Shown in pieces: positions 31,859 through 39,327 of a stretch of 64,000 nucleotides of DNA. The DNA comes from VRUE01 sp963774405 (GTDB taxonomy: Bacteria > Actinomycetota > Thermoleophilia > Solirubrobacterales > 70-9): the NCBI GenBank assembly GCA_963774405.1, contig CAVZEV010000007.1:1-64000 (forward strand), given 5' to 3'. The notes under the pieces are model-generated. The model ran no database searches, was not told the origin of the DNA, and saw only the letters and a program-made list of their open reading frames with translations. The position numbers and the translations under genes are program-made. Every line of letters begins with the position of its first letter. The first letter of the stretch is position 1.

Positions 31859-31931
31859 GCAACACACCCAGCCGGTCGTCCGTTGCCTCAAAACGTGCCT
31901 GCTCGGCACTAACTGTTGCCGAACCGTTGCC
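31858..31931. promoter_or_regulatory. Candidate integrase arm-type sites, right end
   Basis: Four GTTGCC motifs in 74 bp: one inverted (31858-31863) and three direct (31882-31887, 31915-31920, 31926-31931). One extends to GTTGCCGA as at the left end. Such density of one hexamer is far above chance, and its presence at both ends of the island supports an integrase-binding role. Confidence 0.5.
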
Positions 31932-31943
31932 CCAAAGAACTAG

Positions 31944-31970
31944 AAAAACCCCGGCAAAACCGGGGTTTTT
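31944..31970. terminator. Rho-independent terminator
   Basis: An 11-bp stem AAAAACCCCGG / CCGGGGTTTTT with a five-base loop, A-run on one side and T-run on the other, so it can act in both directions. It ends the RES toxin transcript on the plus strand and could also stop tRNA-Glu transcription, which comes from the right on the minus strand. Confidence 0.85.
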
Positions 31971-31995
31971 GGCTTTCTAGAGCCGTTTCTACGAG

Positions 31996-32037
31996 ATACC
32001 GCTACGGGGATTCGAACCCCGGTTTCCGGACTGAGAA
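31996..32037. repeat. Right attachment site within tRNA-Glu
   Basis: The second copy of the 42-bp direct repeat, identical to 2286-2327. It spans the tRNA from anticodon loop to just past the 3' end, the usual crossover region for tyrosine integrases that use tRNA genes. Confidence 0.92.
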
Positions 32038-32069
32038 TCCGGCGTCCTAGTCCCCTAGACGATAGCGGC
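31997..32069 (-). tRNA. tRNA-Glu(CTC)
   Basis: 73 nt without encoded CCA. Acceptor GCCGCTA/TAGCGGT (one G-U), anticodon loop TTCTCAG giving CTC, T-loop TTCGAAT with a 5-bp CGGGG/CCCCG stem. The gene is intact because the island supplied an identical 3' half. Confidence 0.96.
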
Positions 32070-32205
32070 GAGGAACGAGCATTCTAGCGGGATGGAGGCT
32101 CGTGCTCCTTCCGGGTTACGTCTGGCGGAGAGGCTAGGTTACGAACGTGTGTTCGCGTATCCGTCGGCATCTCAAATCTCCATACCCGGTAGATTGCAGG
32201 GGCGC

Positions 32206-32288
32206 GCGGCTGTGGCGAAATGGCAAACGCGCATGGTTCAGATCCATGTGGGGGAAACCCCTTGGAGGTTCGACTCCTCTCAGCCGCA
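32206..32288 (+). tRNA. tRNA-Leu(CAG)
   Basis: 83 nt without encoded CCA. Acceptor GCGGCTG/CAGCCGC, anticodon loop containing CAG between CATGG and CCATG, and a class II variable arm (GTGGGGGAAACCCCTT). T-loop TTCGACT. Confidence 0.95.
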
Positions 32289-32294
32289 TCTGGA

Positions 32295-32921
32295 GTGTCG
32301 GTGCATAGCGAAGCAACGGTCGTCGAGGCGCTGCGGTTGCGCGCCCGGAACGGCTGGGGTGCGCGACGGGTAGCGCGGCATCTGGAACTCCCCCTCGGCA
32401 CGGTTCGCGATTGGCACGCTGGAAAGCTGCCCTGGCATTCCCGCCCGCCACGAGCTGATGAAAAGGGTCGCCCAATCTTCTGTCCGGCTTGTCGGCAGCC
32501 GAGACACAGGTACGAAGATCTCGGGGCGTCCTATGTTCATTTGCTCGGGCTTTATCTAGGCGACGGGAGCATCTCGGCTCACGCTCGCAACGTCTACCGC
32601 CTTCGCGTGTTTCTCGACATGAAATATCCAGGGATCGTGGAGGAATGCCGCCAATCGATGCAGAGAACGATGCCCAAGAACCGTGTGCACGTGCTTCTGA
32701 CACCGTCCAATTGCTACTCGGTCTCCGCCTATTCCCGTTCGTGGCCCTGCCTCTTCCCCCAGCACGGCCCGGGCATGAAGCACACCCGCCCGATCTACCT
32801 CGCGCCGTGGCAGCAGTGGACCGCGGCCTTTCCGAAGTCCGAGACCGCGGCGGTGGCCATCTACGTCTCCCGCAAGGCCGACGTGGCGCGGCTCGACGAG
32901 TTCGTCGGGCCGAAGCGCTGA
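32295..32921 (+). CDS. HTH/LAGLIDADG-type protein with an apparent internal deletion
   Basis: 208 residues from GTG 32295 (GTG 32301 also possible), 7 bp after tRNA-Leu. N-terminal HTH (LRLRARNGWGARRVARHLELPLGTVRDWHAGKLP), a Cys pair FCPACRQPRH, then the LAGLIDADG-like YVHLLGLYLGDGSIS and VYRLRVFLDMKYPGIVEEC. From memory of this actinobacterial family, members continue with a second LAGLIDADG-like segment containing LIHSDGCR. Here WQQWTAAFP jumps almost directly to the usual C-terminal end ISRKADVARLDEFVGPK, so roughly 60-80 residues seem missing. Likely a non-functional or reduced member. Confidence 0.72.
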   Translation: MSVHSEATVVEALRLRARNGWGARRVARHLELPLGTVRDWHAGKLPWHSRPPRADEKGRPIFCPACRQPRHRYEDLGASYVHLLGLYLGDGSISAHARNVYRLRVFLDMKYPGIVEECRQSMQRTMPKNRVHVLLTPSNCYSVSAYSRSWPCLFPQHGPGMKHTRPIYLAPWQQWTAAFPKSETAAVAIYVSRKADVARLDEFVGPKR

Positions 32922-32930
32922 GGGCGCGGT

Positions 32931-33848
32931 TCAGGCGGGCTGCTTGGCCGGGGCCTGCCAGCCGGCCCGCTCGGCGGTGGCCACGTAGTCGTCGGCGAAG
33001 AGGGGCCAGAGCTTGCTGGGCAGGTCGTGGCCCATGCCCTCGATCAGGTGCAGGTGGGCGCCGGGGATGGCGCGGGCGGTGGCGCGGCCGCCGCTGGAGC
33101 GAACCAGGGTGTCGTTGGTGCCGTGGATCACGGTCGTCGGCAGGGCCAGCCCGCGCAACGCCGCGGTGCGGTCGCCGGAGGCGATGATCGCGTGCAGTTG
33201 GCGCAGCACGCCGCGGGGGTTGTGGCCGCGCTCCCAAGACCCTTCGGCCACCCGCAGCAGGCGCTCCTCGTCGGTCGGGTAGGCGGGTGAGCCGATCAGT
33301 GCATAGGTGCGCTGGATGCGCTTGATGAAGGCCTCGCGGTCGCGCGGCGCCTCGGCCAGCATCACGCCGAAGACCTTCAGCGTCGGCTGCCCCACCCAGC
33401 GACTCCCCGTCGTGGAGCACATCGAGACCAGCGAGCGGATCCGCTCGGGGTGCTCGATCGCCAGGGTCTGGCCGATCATCCCGCCCATCGAGATGCCGAC
33501 CACGTGCGCGGAGTCGATGCCGAGGTGGTCCATCAGCCCGACCGTGTCCGCGGCCATGTCGGAGAGACGGTAGGCGGCGGTCCCGCTCCGGCGCAGCAGC
33601 AGGTCGGCGCGACCCGGCACGTAGGCGCCGTCGAGCCTGGTCGAGTGGCCGACGTCGCGGTTGTCGAAGCGGATCACGCGGAAGCCCCGCTCCGCCAGCA
33701 TCGTGCAGAAGTCGTCGTCCCAGGCGATCATCTGCGTCGCCAGACCCATCACCAGGATCAGCGGCTCGGCCTCGGGGGCCCCCACCTCCTGGTAGGCGAT
33801 CTCGATTCCGTTGCTGGGGGCGAGGCGCTCCTCGCTCAACTCAGCCAT
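32931..33848 (-). CDS. Alpha/beta-hydrolase
   Basis: 305 residues from ATG 33848. The fold motifs are present: LILVMGLATQMIAWDDDF (oxyanion region), RFDNRDVGHST, the nucleophile elbow GISMGGM with Ser, the acid in VIHGTNDTLV and the His in EGMGHDLP. Closest in pattern to esterase/lactonase-type enzymes of unknown substrate. No signal peptide. Divergent from the metallophosphoesterase gene with 24 bp between start codons. Confidence 0.88.
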   Translation of the reverse strand: MAELSEERLAPSNGIEIAYQEVGAPEAEPLILVMGLATQMIAWDDDFCTMLAERGFRVIRFDNRDVGHSTRLDGAYVPGRADLLLRRSGTAAYRLSDMAADTVGLMDHLGIDSAHVVGISMGGMIGQTLAIEHPERIRSLVSMCSTTGSRWVGQPTLKVFGVMLAEAPRDREAFIKRIQRTYALIGSPAYPTDEERLLRVAEGSWERGHNPRGVLRQLHAIIASGDRTAALRGLALPTTVIHGTNDTLVRSSGGRATARAIPGAHLHLIEGMGHDLPSKLWPLFADDYVATAERAGWQAPAKQPA

Positions 33849-33872
33849 CCGCAGAAGTCTAGATTGCCCAGG

Positions 33873-34994
33873 ATGCGCACGGCGATCGTCTCCGACCTGC
33901 ACCTGGGCGCCGGCACCGGCGAGGACCTGGTCAGCGACTCGGCGATCCGCGCCACCCTGCTCGAGCGGCTCGCCTCCGCCGACCGCCTCGTCCTGCTCGG
34001 CGACGTGCTCGAGCTGCGCGATTTTCCGCTGGCGCGAGTGCTGGAGCTGGCCCGGCCGTTCTTCGCCGAGCTGGGCGAAGCGATGGCGGGGCGACGCGTC
34101 GTCCTCGTCCCCGGCAATCACGACCACCGCCTGGCCGAGCCGCTGCTGGAAGAGCTCGGCCTCGGCGGCGGCTCGCTCGGTCTCGAGCACCGCGCCCTGC
34201 CCGCCGGCGAGGCACTCAACCGGATCGGCTCCTGGCTCGGCGCGGCCGAGCTCAGCGTCGCCTACCCCGGCGTCTGGCTGCGCGACGACGTCTACGCCAC
34301 CCACGGCCACTACATGGACTGCCACATGACTCTGCCGCGGCTGGAGTGCGTCGCCGCCGCCGCGGTCATGCGCACGGGGCGCCGCCCGCCCGAGGTCGCC
34401 GCGCCCGGCGACTACGAGCGCGTCCTCCGCCCCCTCTACGGCTTCGCCTTCGGCCTCGCCGACGGCGGCCTGGCGGGCCGCGCGAACCGGCCCTCGGAGC
34501 GCGCTTGGCGCGCGGTCACCAACCACAACGCCGGCCCGCTCACCAGGGCCGCCCGCAAAGCCGCGCTCGGCGCCGGCGTCCCGGCCGGCATCTGGGCCCT
34601 CAACCGCCTGCTGCGCGCCGACTTCGCCCCCGACGTCTCGGCCGCGGCGATCACCCGCGACGGCATCGCCGCGGCGACCGAGCTCTCGCGCCGCCTGCAG
34701 ATCGACGCCGCCCACGTGATCACCGGGCACACCCACCGCGCCGGCCCCGAAGAGACGGATGCGCGGTGGCCCCTCGCTGGCGGCGGCACGCTCCACAACA
34801 CCGGCAGCTGGGTCTACGCCGACGTCTTCCATCACCCCGGCCGCCCACCCGGGCCCTACTGGCCGGGGACCGTCACCTGGCTCGAGGACGACGGGCCGCC
34901 GCGGCGCGAACGGCTGCTGATCGAGCGGCCCCGCGACGAGCTGCGCGGCGCCGTTCAGCGCACGGCCGAGCGGCTCAGAGCCACTCGGCAATGA
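33873..34994 (+). CDS. Calcineurin-like metallophosphoesterase
   Basis: 373 residues from ATG 33873. Metal-binding motifs in order: SDLHLG, LLGDVLELRD, VPGNHDH, ATHGHY and ITGHTHRAG. A non-canonical insert (about 150-260) separates the two halves. Acts as a two-metal phosphoesterase; substrate unknown. The last 20 bp overlap the end of the convergent haloalkane dehalogenase gene. Confidence 0.9.
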   Translation: MRTAIVSDLHLGAGTGEDLVSDSAIRATLLERLASADRLVLLGDVLELRDFPLARVLELARPFFAELGEAMAGRRVVLVPGNHDHRLAEPLLEELGLGGGSLGLEHRALPAGEALNRIGSWLGAAELSVAYPGVWLRDDVYATHGHYMDCHMTLPRLECVAAAAVMRTGRRPPEVAAPGDYERVLRPLYGFAFGLADGGLAGRANRPSERAWRAVTNHNAGPLTRAARKAALGAGVPAGIWALNRLLRADFAPDVSAAAITRDGIAAATELSRRLQIDAAHVITGHTHRAGPEETDARWPLAGGGTLHNTGSWVYADVFHHPGRPPGPYWPGTVTWLEDDGPPRRERLLIERPRDELRGAVQRTAERLRATRQ

Positions 34995-35844
34995 TCCGGC
35001 CGATCTCCGGCCCGGCGTCCTCCTGGAGGAAGTGCCCGGCGCCCTCGATCGGCCGCGGCGGCGGAAAGTTGAGCTGCTCGGAGACCCGTTCGCCCATGGA
35101 GAACGGCAGGATCGGGTCCGAGTCGGCCCAGAGCAGCAGCGTCGGGCGCTCGTCCTCGCGCAGGGCGTCGGCGACCGCCTTGCCCTCGGCGGCGCCGGGG
35201 GCATCGGGCTCGGTCGGCAGGATCAGCGGGAAAGCCCGCGCGCCCGCCTTCGACTCGGGACTCGGGAAGGGCGCTTCGTAGGCGGCGATCACCGCGTCGC
35301 CGGGGTCCTGCTTGCAGCCGCCGCGAACCAGCATCCCGACCGGTATGTCAGCGTTGTCGCGAACGAAGTCGCGGAACGTCAGCCAGGCCTCGCTCATCCG
35401 CTGGTGACCGGTGAACGGTCCCGTCTCCATGATCACGATGCGCGAGAAGCGGTCGGGGTGCTCGACCGCCAGGCGCAGCCCGATCGGCCCGCCCCAGTCG
35501 TGGACGACCGCGGTCGCGTCGCGCACGTCGAGCTCCTCGAGCAGCTTCGACATCAGCTCGACGTGGCGGTCGTAGCTGTACCAGTCGAGGTCGGTCGGCT
35601 TGTCGGAGCGGCCGAACCCCGCGTAGTCGGGGGCGATGCAGCGAAAGCCGGCGTCGCGCACCGGCGGGATCACCCTGCGCCAAAGGAACGACCAGGTCGG
35701 CTCACCGTGGAAGAAGACGACCGGCTTACCCTTCCCCTCGTCGAGGTAGGCCAGCCGCAGCCCGTCGATCTCCGTGTACTCCGACTCGAAGGGGAAGTCG
35801 GGCAGTCCCTCGAGGCTCTCCTCCGGCGTGCGTACGGTCTCCAC
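34975..35844 (-). CDS. dhaA: Haloalkane dehalogenase-type alpha/beta-hydrolase
   Basis: 289 residues from GTG 35844. HGEPTWSFLWR (oxyanion hole HGxP), the nucleophile elbow VVHDWGGPIGLR with Asp, the acidic residue in LLLWADSDPILP and the catalytic His in EGAGHFLQED agree with haloalkane dehalogenases that hydrolyse carbon-halogen bonds. Related epoxide hydrolases share much of this, so substrate is uncertain. The open frame extends 69 bp upstream but the GTG fits the family N-terminus better. Confidence 0.85.
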   Translation of the reverse strand: METVRTPEESLEGLPDFPFESEYTEIDGLRLAYLDEGKGKPVVFFHGEPTWSFLWRRVIPPVRDAGFRCIAPDYAGFGRSDKPTDLDWYSYDRHVELMSKLLEELDVRDATAVVHDWGGPIGLRLAVEHPDRFSRIVIMETGPFTGHQRMSEAWLTFRDFVRDNADIPVGMLVRGGCKQDPGDAVIAAYEAPFPSPESKAGARAFPLILPTEPDAPGAAEGKAVADALREDERPTLLLWADSDPILPFSMGERVSEQLNFPPPRPIEGAGHFLQEDAGPEIGRIIAEWL

Positions 35845-36016
35845 GCTGCGGAAGACTACGGCACGCCTGGGGAAAGCTCCTGAGCAGGGCTGGACGAGCC
35901 GCCGCCCGCACAATGTCCAAAACGGTAAATCTCGCTCCAGAGCAGGAAAAACCGGCGCTCCCTGGAATATCCTCGCGCAAGTCCACAGTGCCTATTCGTT
36001 AACGAAAGGGTTGGGT

Positions 36017-36400
36017 ATGAACGAGGAGAGCACACTCAGCGGTTGGTGGGTGTTCGCGGGCGTACTGCTTCTGGTCGCGGGCGTCCTCAACATCATCTAC
36101 GGAATCGCCGCAATCGGCGATTCGAAGTTCTTCACCGAAAACGCCACCTACATCATCAGTGGCCTGCACACCTGGGGCTGGGTAATGCTGATACTCGGCG
36201 TGCTCGAGCTCGTCGCCGCCTTCTCCCTCTTCTCCGGTGGAGAGTTCGGGCGCTGGTTCGGCATCTTCATCGCCGCGCTGAACGCGATGGGCGCGCTGCT
36301 CTCGATCCCCGCCTACCCGTTCTGGTCGCTGGCGATCTTCGCCCTCGCGATCATCATCATCTACAAGCTGGCCGAGGGCCCGGAAGGCTCCGTCAGCTAG
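36017..36400 (+). CDS. Four-TM small membrane protein (DUF7144-like)
   Basis: 127 residues with four hydrophobic helices: WWVFAGVLLLVAGVLNIIYGI, GWVMLILGVLELVAAFSLF, WFGIFIAALNAMGALLSI and FWSLAIFALAIIIIYKLA. ATG 36017 follows AAAGGG. This matches a widespread actinobacterial four-helix membrane family of unknown role. It is a single-gene transcription unit ended by the hairpin at 36428. Confidence 0.87.
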   Translation: MNEESTLSGWWVFAGVLLLVAGVLNIIYGIAAIGDSKFFTENATYIISGLHTWGWVMLILGVLELVAAFSLFSGGEFGRWFGIFIAALNAMGALLSIPAYPFWSLAIFALAIIIIYKLAEGPEGSVS

Positions 36401-37475
36401 GCGAGGAGCCGGCCACACGCTGTGACTGAAGGCCCCGGGGATCCGGGGCCTTCGTCGTGGCGGGGTCGGTTGAGAGCGGCGGCTCGGCGGTCGCGAGCCG
36501 CGACCAGGGCGCCGGGGTTCGCTCGTTGCCCTCGTAGACGAGGTCGACGCCGCAGAGCCGGTCATCCCAGGCGCGGCGGCGCTCGTCGAAGAGGATGCCG
36601 AGGTAGCCGAGCCCGAAGGGGATCGCCGCCAGCGCCATCCCGATCAGCCGCTTGAGCGAGCGGCCCAGGGGCAGGCCGCGGGCCTCGACGTCCAGCCGCA
36701 CGCCGACGAAGCGCATGCCCAGCGTCTGGCCGGCGAGCGACCAGAAGCCGACCAGGTAGAGAGCGCCGAAGCCGAACCAAAGCACCGTGCCCGCCGCCAG
36801 GGCGAAGTTGGAGACCCCGTTGCCGTTGCCGGTGAAGGCCGAGGCGATCAGCGCGGCGACCGCCGCCAGGCCCGAGAAGCCGAGGTTGACGATCAGCACG
36901 TCGAGGGCGAAGGCGAGCCCGCGGGTCACCGCGCCGGCGCGGTCGGTCGGCTCGACCCGGCGCTTGCGGAAGACGATCCTGCGCGCTACCCGCTCGAGGG
37001 CGCCGTCGAGACGCCGCGTGCCGGTGCCGATCGTGTGACCGACATCCTCGATCATGCCGACGCTCTGGGCGCTGATCGCGGCGCGGATCTCGGGCGCCTC
37101 GGCGATCCGCTCGACCAGGCGCTGGGCCTCGTCGCTGGCCAGCAGGCGGCGCCAGACCTCGTCGACCAGCTCGCTGTCGAGCGCCTCGATCAGGGCGTTC
37201 TTGACCGCGTCGCTCTCCAGGGCGCTGTTCATCGCCTCCTCGACCGCCGGGCCCTTGAGCACCCGTGCGATCGCCCGTTCGACCGCCTCGCTCTCGACCG
37301 CGGCGACCATCGCCTCCTCGGCGGCGAGCTCGATCGCCTGGTCGATCCCGGTCGCCTTGCCGACGTCGCGCGCACCGCGCACGCCGGCCGCGAGCAGGCG
37401 CACCGAGAGCGGCAGCGGCTTGCCCGAGGGGCCTTCGCCGCCGGGCGTCGAGCTCGGGTTCGGGCCGGCTGCCAT
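36393..37475 (-). CDS. RDD-family membrane protein
   Basis: 360 residues from ATG 37475. The first half is soluble and helical (repeated ESEAVERAIAR / ALESDAVKNALIEAL segments). The C-terminal half is the RDD domain, with the first RDD-like Arg/Asp segment TRGLAFALDVLIVNLGFSGLAAVAALI, then ALAAGTVLWFGFGALYLVGFWSLAGQTLGMRFVGVRLD and LGYLGILFDERRRAWDDRLCGVDLVYE. RDD proteins are thought to be ion transport or envelope proteins. The open frame upstream of 37475 is not needed. Confidence 0.86.
   Translation of the reverse strand: MAAGPNPSSTPGGEGPSGKPLPLSVRLLAAGVRGARDVGKATGIDQAIELAAEEAMVAAVESEAVERAIARVLKGPAVEEAMNSALESDAVKNALIEALDSELVDEVWRRLLASDEAQRLVERIAEAPEIRAAISAQSVGMIEDVGHTIGTGTRRLDGALERVARRIVFRKRRVEPTDRAGAVTRGLAFALDVLIVNLGFSGLAAVAALIASAFTGNGNGVSNFALAAGTVLWFGFGALYLVGFWSLAGQTLGMRFVGVRLDVEARGLPLGRSLKRLIGMALAAIPFGLGYLGILFDERRRAWDDRLCGVDLVYEGNERTPAPWSRLATAEPPLSTDPATTKAPDPRGLQSQRVAGSSPS
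36428..36453. terminator. Hairpin terminator between convergent genes
   Basis: An 11-bp perfect stem GAAGGCCCCGG / CCGGGGCCTTC with a four-base loop, 27 bp after the small membrane-protein gene. No long T-run. It lies inside the extreme 3' end of the RDD gene, whose last residues are therefore low-complexity. Confidence 0.65.
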
Positions 37476-37504
37476 CGCCCGGCGAGTATAGGTCCGGCCG
37501 CTGC

Positions 37505-37999
37505 TCAGAGCGCGAGCAGGCGGTCGAGAAACGCGGCCTGCGCCGGGTTGATCTTCAGCCGCGCCCGCTCGGGGCCGAACCACTCCGCCCGGTCCAACTC
37601 GGGGAACTCGCGCTGTTTCCCGGAGCGCGGCGGCCACTCCATCGCGAAGGTGCTGCTGCGCAGCATCGCCGGGTCGAAGTCGCCCTCGGCGGCCCAGCCC
37701 TGCACCCGCTTGCCGCTCTTCAGCCGCACCTCGCCCAGGTCGACCAGGCGCTCTCGGGTCAGGCCGAGCGCCGAGCCGAGCTCCTCCTCCAGCTCGCGCA
37801 GCGCACAGGCGCGCGAGTCCTCTCCCGCCTCGAGTTCACCCTTGGGAATCGACCAGGCGCCCTCGTCCTTCTTCGCCCAGAAGGGACCGCCGGGATGGAC
37901 CAGGAGCACTTCGAGGGCCTCGCCCTCGCCGCGGTAGAGCAGGATGCCGGCGCTGGTCTTTGCCACCGCCGAGACGGTAGTGGACCGCGCATCCGACAT
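37505..37999 (-). CDS. NUDIX hydrolase
   Basis: 164 residues. A full NUDIX box spans about 54-75: GELEAGEDSRACALRELEEE followed by LG. The substrate side is preceded by GPFWAKKDEGAWSIPKGE, as in the diadenosine polyphosphate or dNTP-cleaning subgroup often described as DNA mismatch repair-like NUDIX. Start at ATG 37999 (ATG 38008 three codons upstream is equally possible). Upstream of and same strand as the RDD gene. Confidence 0.9.
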   Translation of the reverse strand: MSDARSTTVSAVAKTSAGILLYRGEGEALEVLLVHPGGPFWAKKDEGAWSIPKGELEAGEDSRACALRELEEELGSALGLTRERLVDLGEVRLKSGKRVQGWAAEGDFDPAMLRSSTFAMEWPPRSGKQREFPELDRAEWFGPERARLKINPAQAAFLDRLLAL

Positions 38000-38035
38000 C
38001 GACCACACCAGAGCGGGGCCAACGTTGGATGCGCG

Positions 38036-39202
38036 TCAGGCCACCCGCCTCAGCTCGCCGCGACGGTTGCCGGCCTCGGCAAGCGCCAGGCGCGCGGCCT
38101 CGACGCCGCTCGCCCAGGAAACCTCCGAGAGCAGGCCGGGAGCGGCGACCATGTCGCCGGCGAGGAAGACGCCGTCGCCGCGATCCACCGCGGGGCGGTC
38201 GCGCCAGCTCTTGCCGGGATGGTCGAGCGGGCCGCTGCGGCCGTTCATCACCTGTCGCCGGCGCCAGCGCTCGCGCTCCTTCAGCCCCGGGAAGGCGGCC
38301 TCGAGCAGGCGCTCGAGGCGCAGCGCCGCCTGCTCGGTCCCCTCCCCCGGCCGCACCGGCATCTGCGCCTGCACCAGCTCCTCGCCCGCCGGGGCCAACG
38401 AGGGGTCGGCGGCACTGAAGCGCTCGACCCAGCCCGACTCGTCGAGGTCGGAGACGACGAAGGGGTCGCCGCGTCGGTGCTCGAGCCCGAGGTCGATGCA
38501 GACCGTGTGCCCGCCGGGCCAGCGCAGCCGGTCGTCGCCGAGCAGCTCGGCCGCTTGGCCCAGCTCGGTGGCGACGATCGTCGGTGGCTCGGGCAGCGAC
38601 TCGACCGCGTGGCCGGCCTCGATCTCCACCCCGAGACGGCGCGCCCGCTCCTCCAGCGCCTCGATCAGCGACCCCCAGCCGCCGTGCAGGTAGCGAGCCG
38701 TCGGCGGCGGGCTGAGCAGGACGCGGACCGAGTGCTTCCAAACGAAGGCGGCGGAGAGCTCGCCCGGGTCGTGGTGGAAGGTGTAGACGCCCGCGGCGGA
38801 GGAGAGCATCGAAGCGGTGCGCTCGTCGGAGTGGCTCGCGACCCAGCTGCGGAAGTCCTGGTCCACGGGGGCTTCGCGACCGCGCAGGCGCAGCACGGCG
38901 GGGATCGTCCCCAGCGGCGGCGTGCGGCGGATCTCTCCCTGCCGGCGAAAGCGAATCCCGGCCAGCGGTGGCCCCGAGTAGCGCGGCAGCAGCTCGCGCT
39001 CGGCCAGCCATGCCCAGAACGGCCCGTCCTTGTAGATCACGTGCGGGCCGAAGTTCGCCTTATATGGACCGGCCGCGCTGCGAGCCCGCCCGCCAAGCGA
39101 ATCGTGCGCCTCGAGCAGCCGCACCGCCGCGCCACCTTCGGCCGCGGTGATCGCCGCCGTCAACCCAGCGACCCCACCCCCCACAACCGTAATCCGACTC
39201 AC
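38036..39202 (-). CDS. FAD-dependent amine oxidase/phytoene desaturase-like oxidoreductase
   Basis: 388 residues. N-terminal dinucleotide-binding motif ITVVGGGVAGLTAAITAAEGG followed by LLEAHDSLGGRARS, the classic FAD signature of phytoene desaturase and flavin amine oxidases. A C-terminal GDGVFLAGDMVAAPGLLSEVSWASGVEAA completes FAD binding. Shorter than carotenoid desaturases (usually about 500), so probably a divergent NAD(P)/FAD oxidoreductase. Substrate unknown. Divergent from the MocR-type regulator. Confidence 0.87.
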   Translation of the reverse strand: MSRITVVGGGVAGLTAAITAAEGGAAVRLLEAHDSLGGRARSAAGPYKANFGPHVIYKDGPFWAWLAERELLPRYSGPPLAGIRFRRQGEIRRTPPLGTIPAVLRLRGREAPVDQDFRSWVASHSDERTASMLSSAAGVYTFHHDPGELSAAFVWKHSVRVLLSPPPTARYLHGGWGSLIEALEERARRLGVEIEAGHAVESLPEPPTIVATELGQAAELLGDDRLRWPGGHTVCIDLGLEHRRGDPFVVSDLDESGWVERFSAADPSLAPAGEELVQAQMPVRPGEGTEQAALRLERLLEAAFPGLKERERWRRRQVMNGRSGPLDHPGKSWRDRPAVDRGDGVFLAGDMVAAPGLLSEVSWASGVEAARLALAEAGNRRGELRRVA

Positions 39203-39273
39203 AGCGCCCCTCGCTTTCGTCGTCCATCGCTGAGTTCGTGCTTTTCCGCGGATACCGCGGAAAAAGAGGAAGT

Positions 39274-39327
39274 CACCATCTTGGTGAGGATGGTAGAGGG
39301 GGACTGGTTCGGTCTACAGTGCCAGTT
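39274..39327 (+). promoter_or_regulatory. Regulatory region of the MocR-type gene
   Basis: CACCA-TCT-TGGTG (39274-39286) is a perfect short palindrome, and ACTGG (39302-39306) mirrors CCAGT (39322-39326) just before the ATG. MocR-type regulators often control themselves and the divergent gene, here the FAD oxidoreductase. Binding is inference. Confidence 0.4.

Larger units (their letters stand above)
2286..32037. mobile_element. Integrative genomic (defence) island inserted in tRNA-Glu
   Basis: A 42-bp perfect direct repeat at 2286-2327 and 31996-32037 bounds 29.7 kb. The right copy is the 3' half of an intact tRNA-Glu gene, from anticodon loop to discriminator; the left copy is the displaced 3' half. 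A tyrosine integrase is the first gene inside the left repeat. GTTGCC motifs are clustered inside both ends, as expected for integrase arm sites. Cargo is dominated by defence-type and toxin-antitoxin genes. No conjugation, replication or phage structural genes are recognisable inside, so it is not visibly self-transmissible. Confidence 0.88.

Noticed and set aside
2286..32037. Prophage or self-transmissible conjugative element
   Set aside because: No structural phage genes, relaxase, type IV secretion or replication genes are visible; it is better called an integrative island.
32931..35204. 757-residue minus-strand frame through the hydrolase and beyond
   Set aside because: Only the part from ATG 33848 has an alpha/beta-hydrolase pattern; the upstream part is antisense to the metallophosphoesterase.
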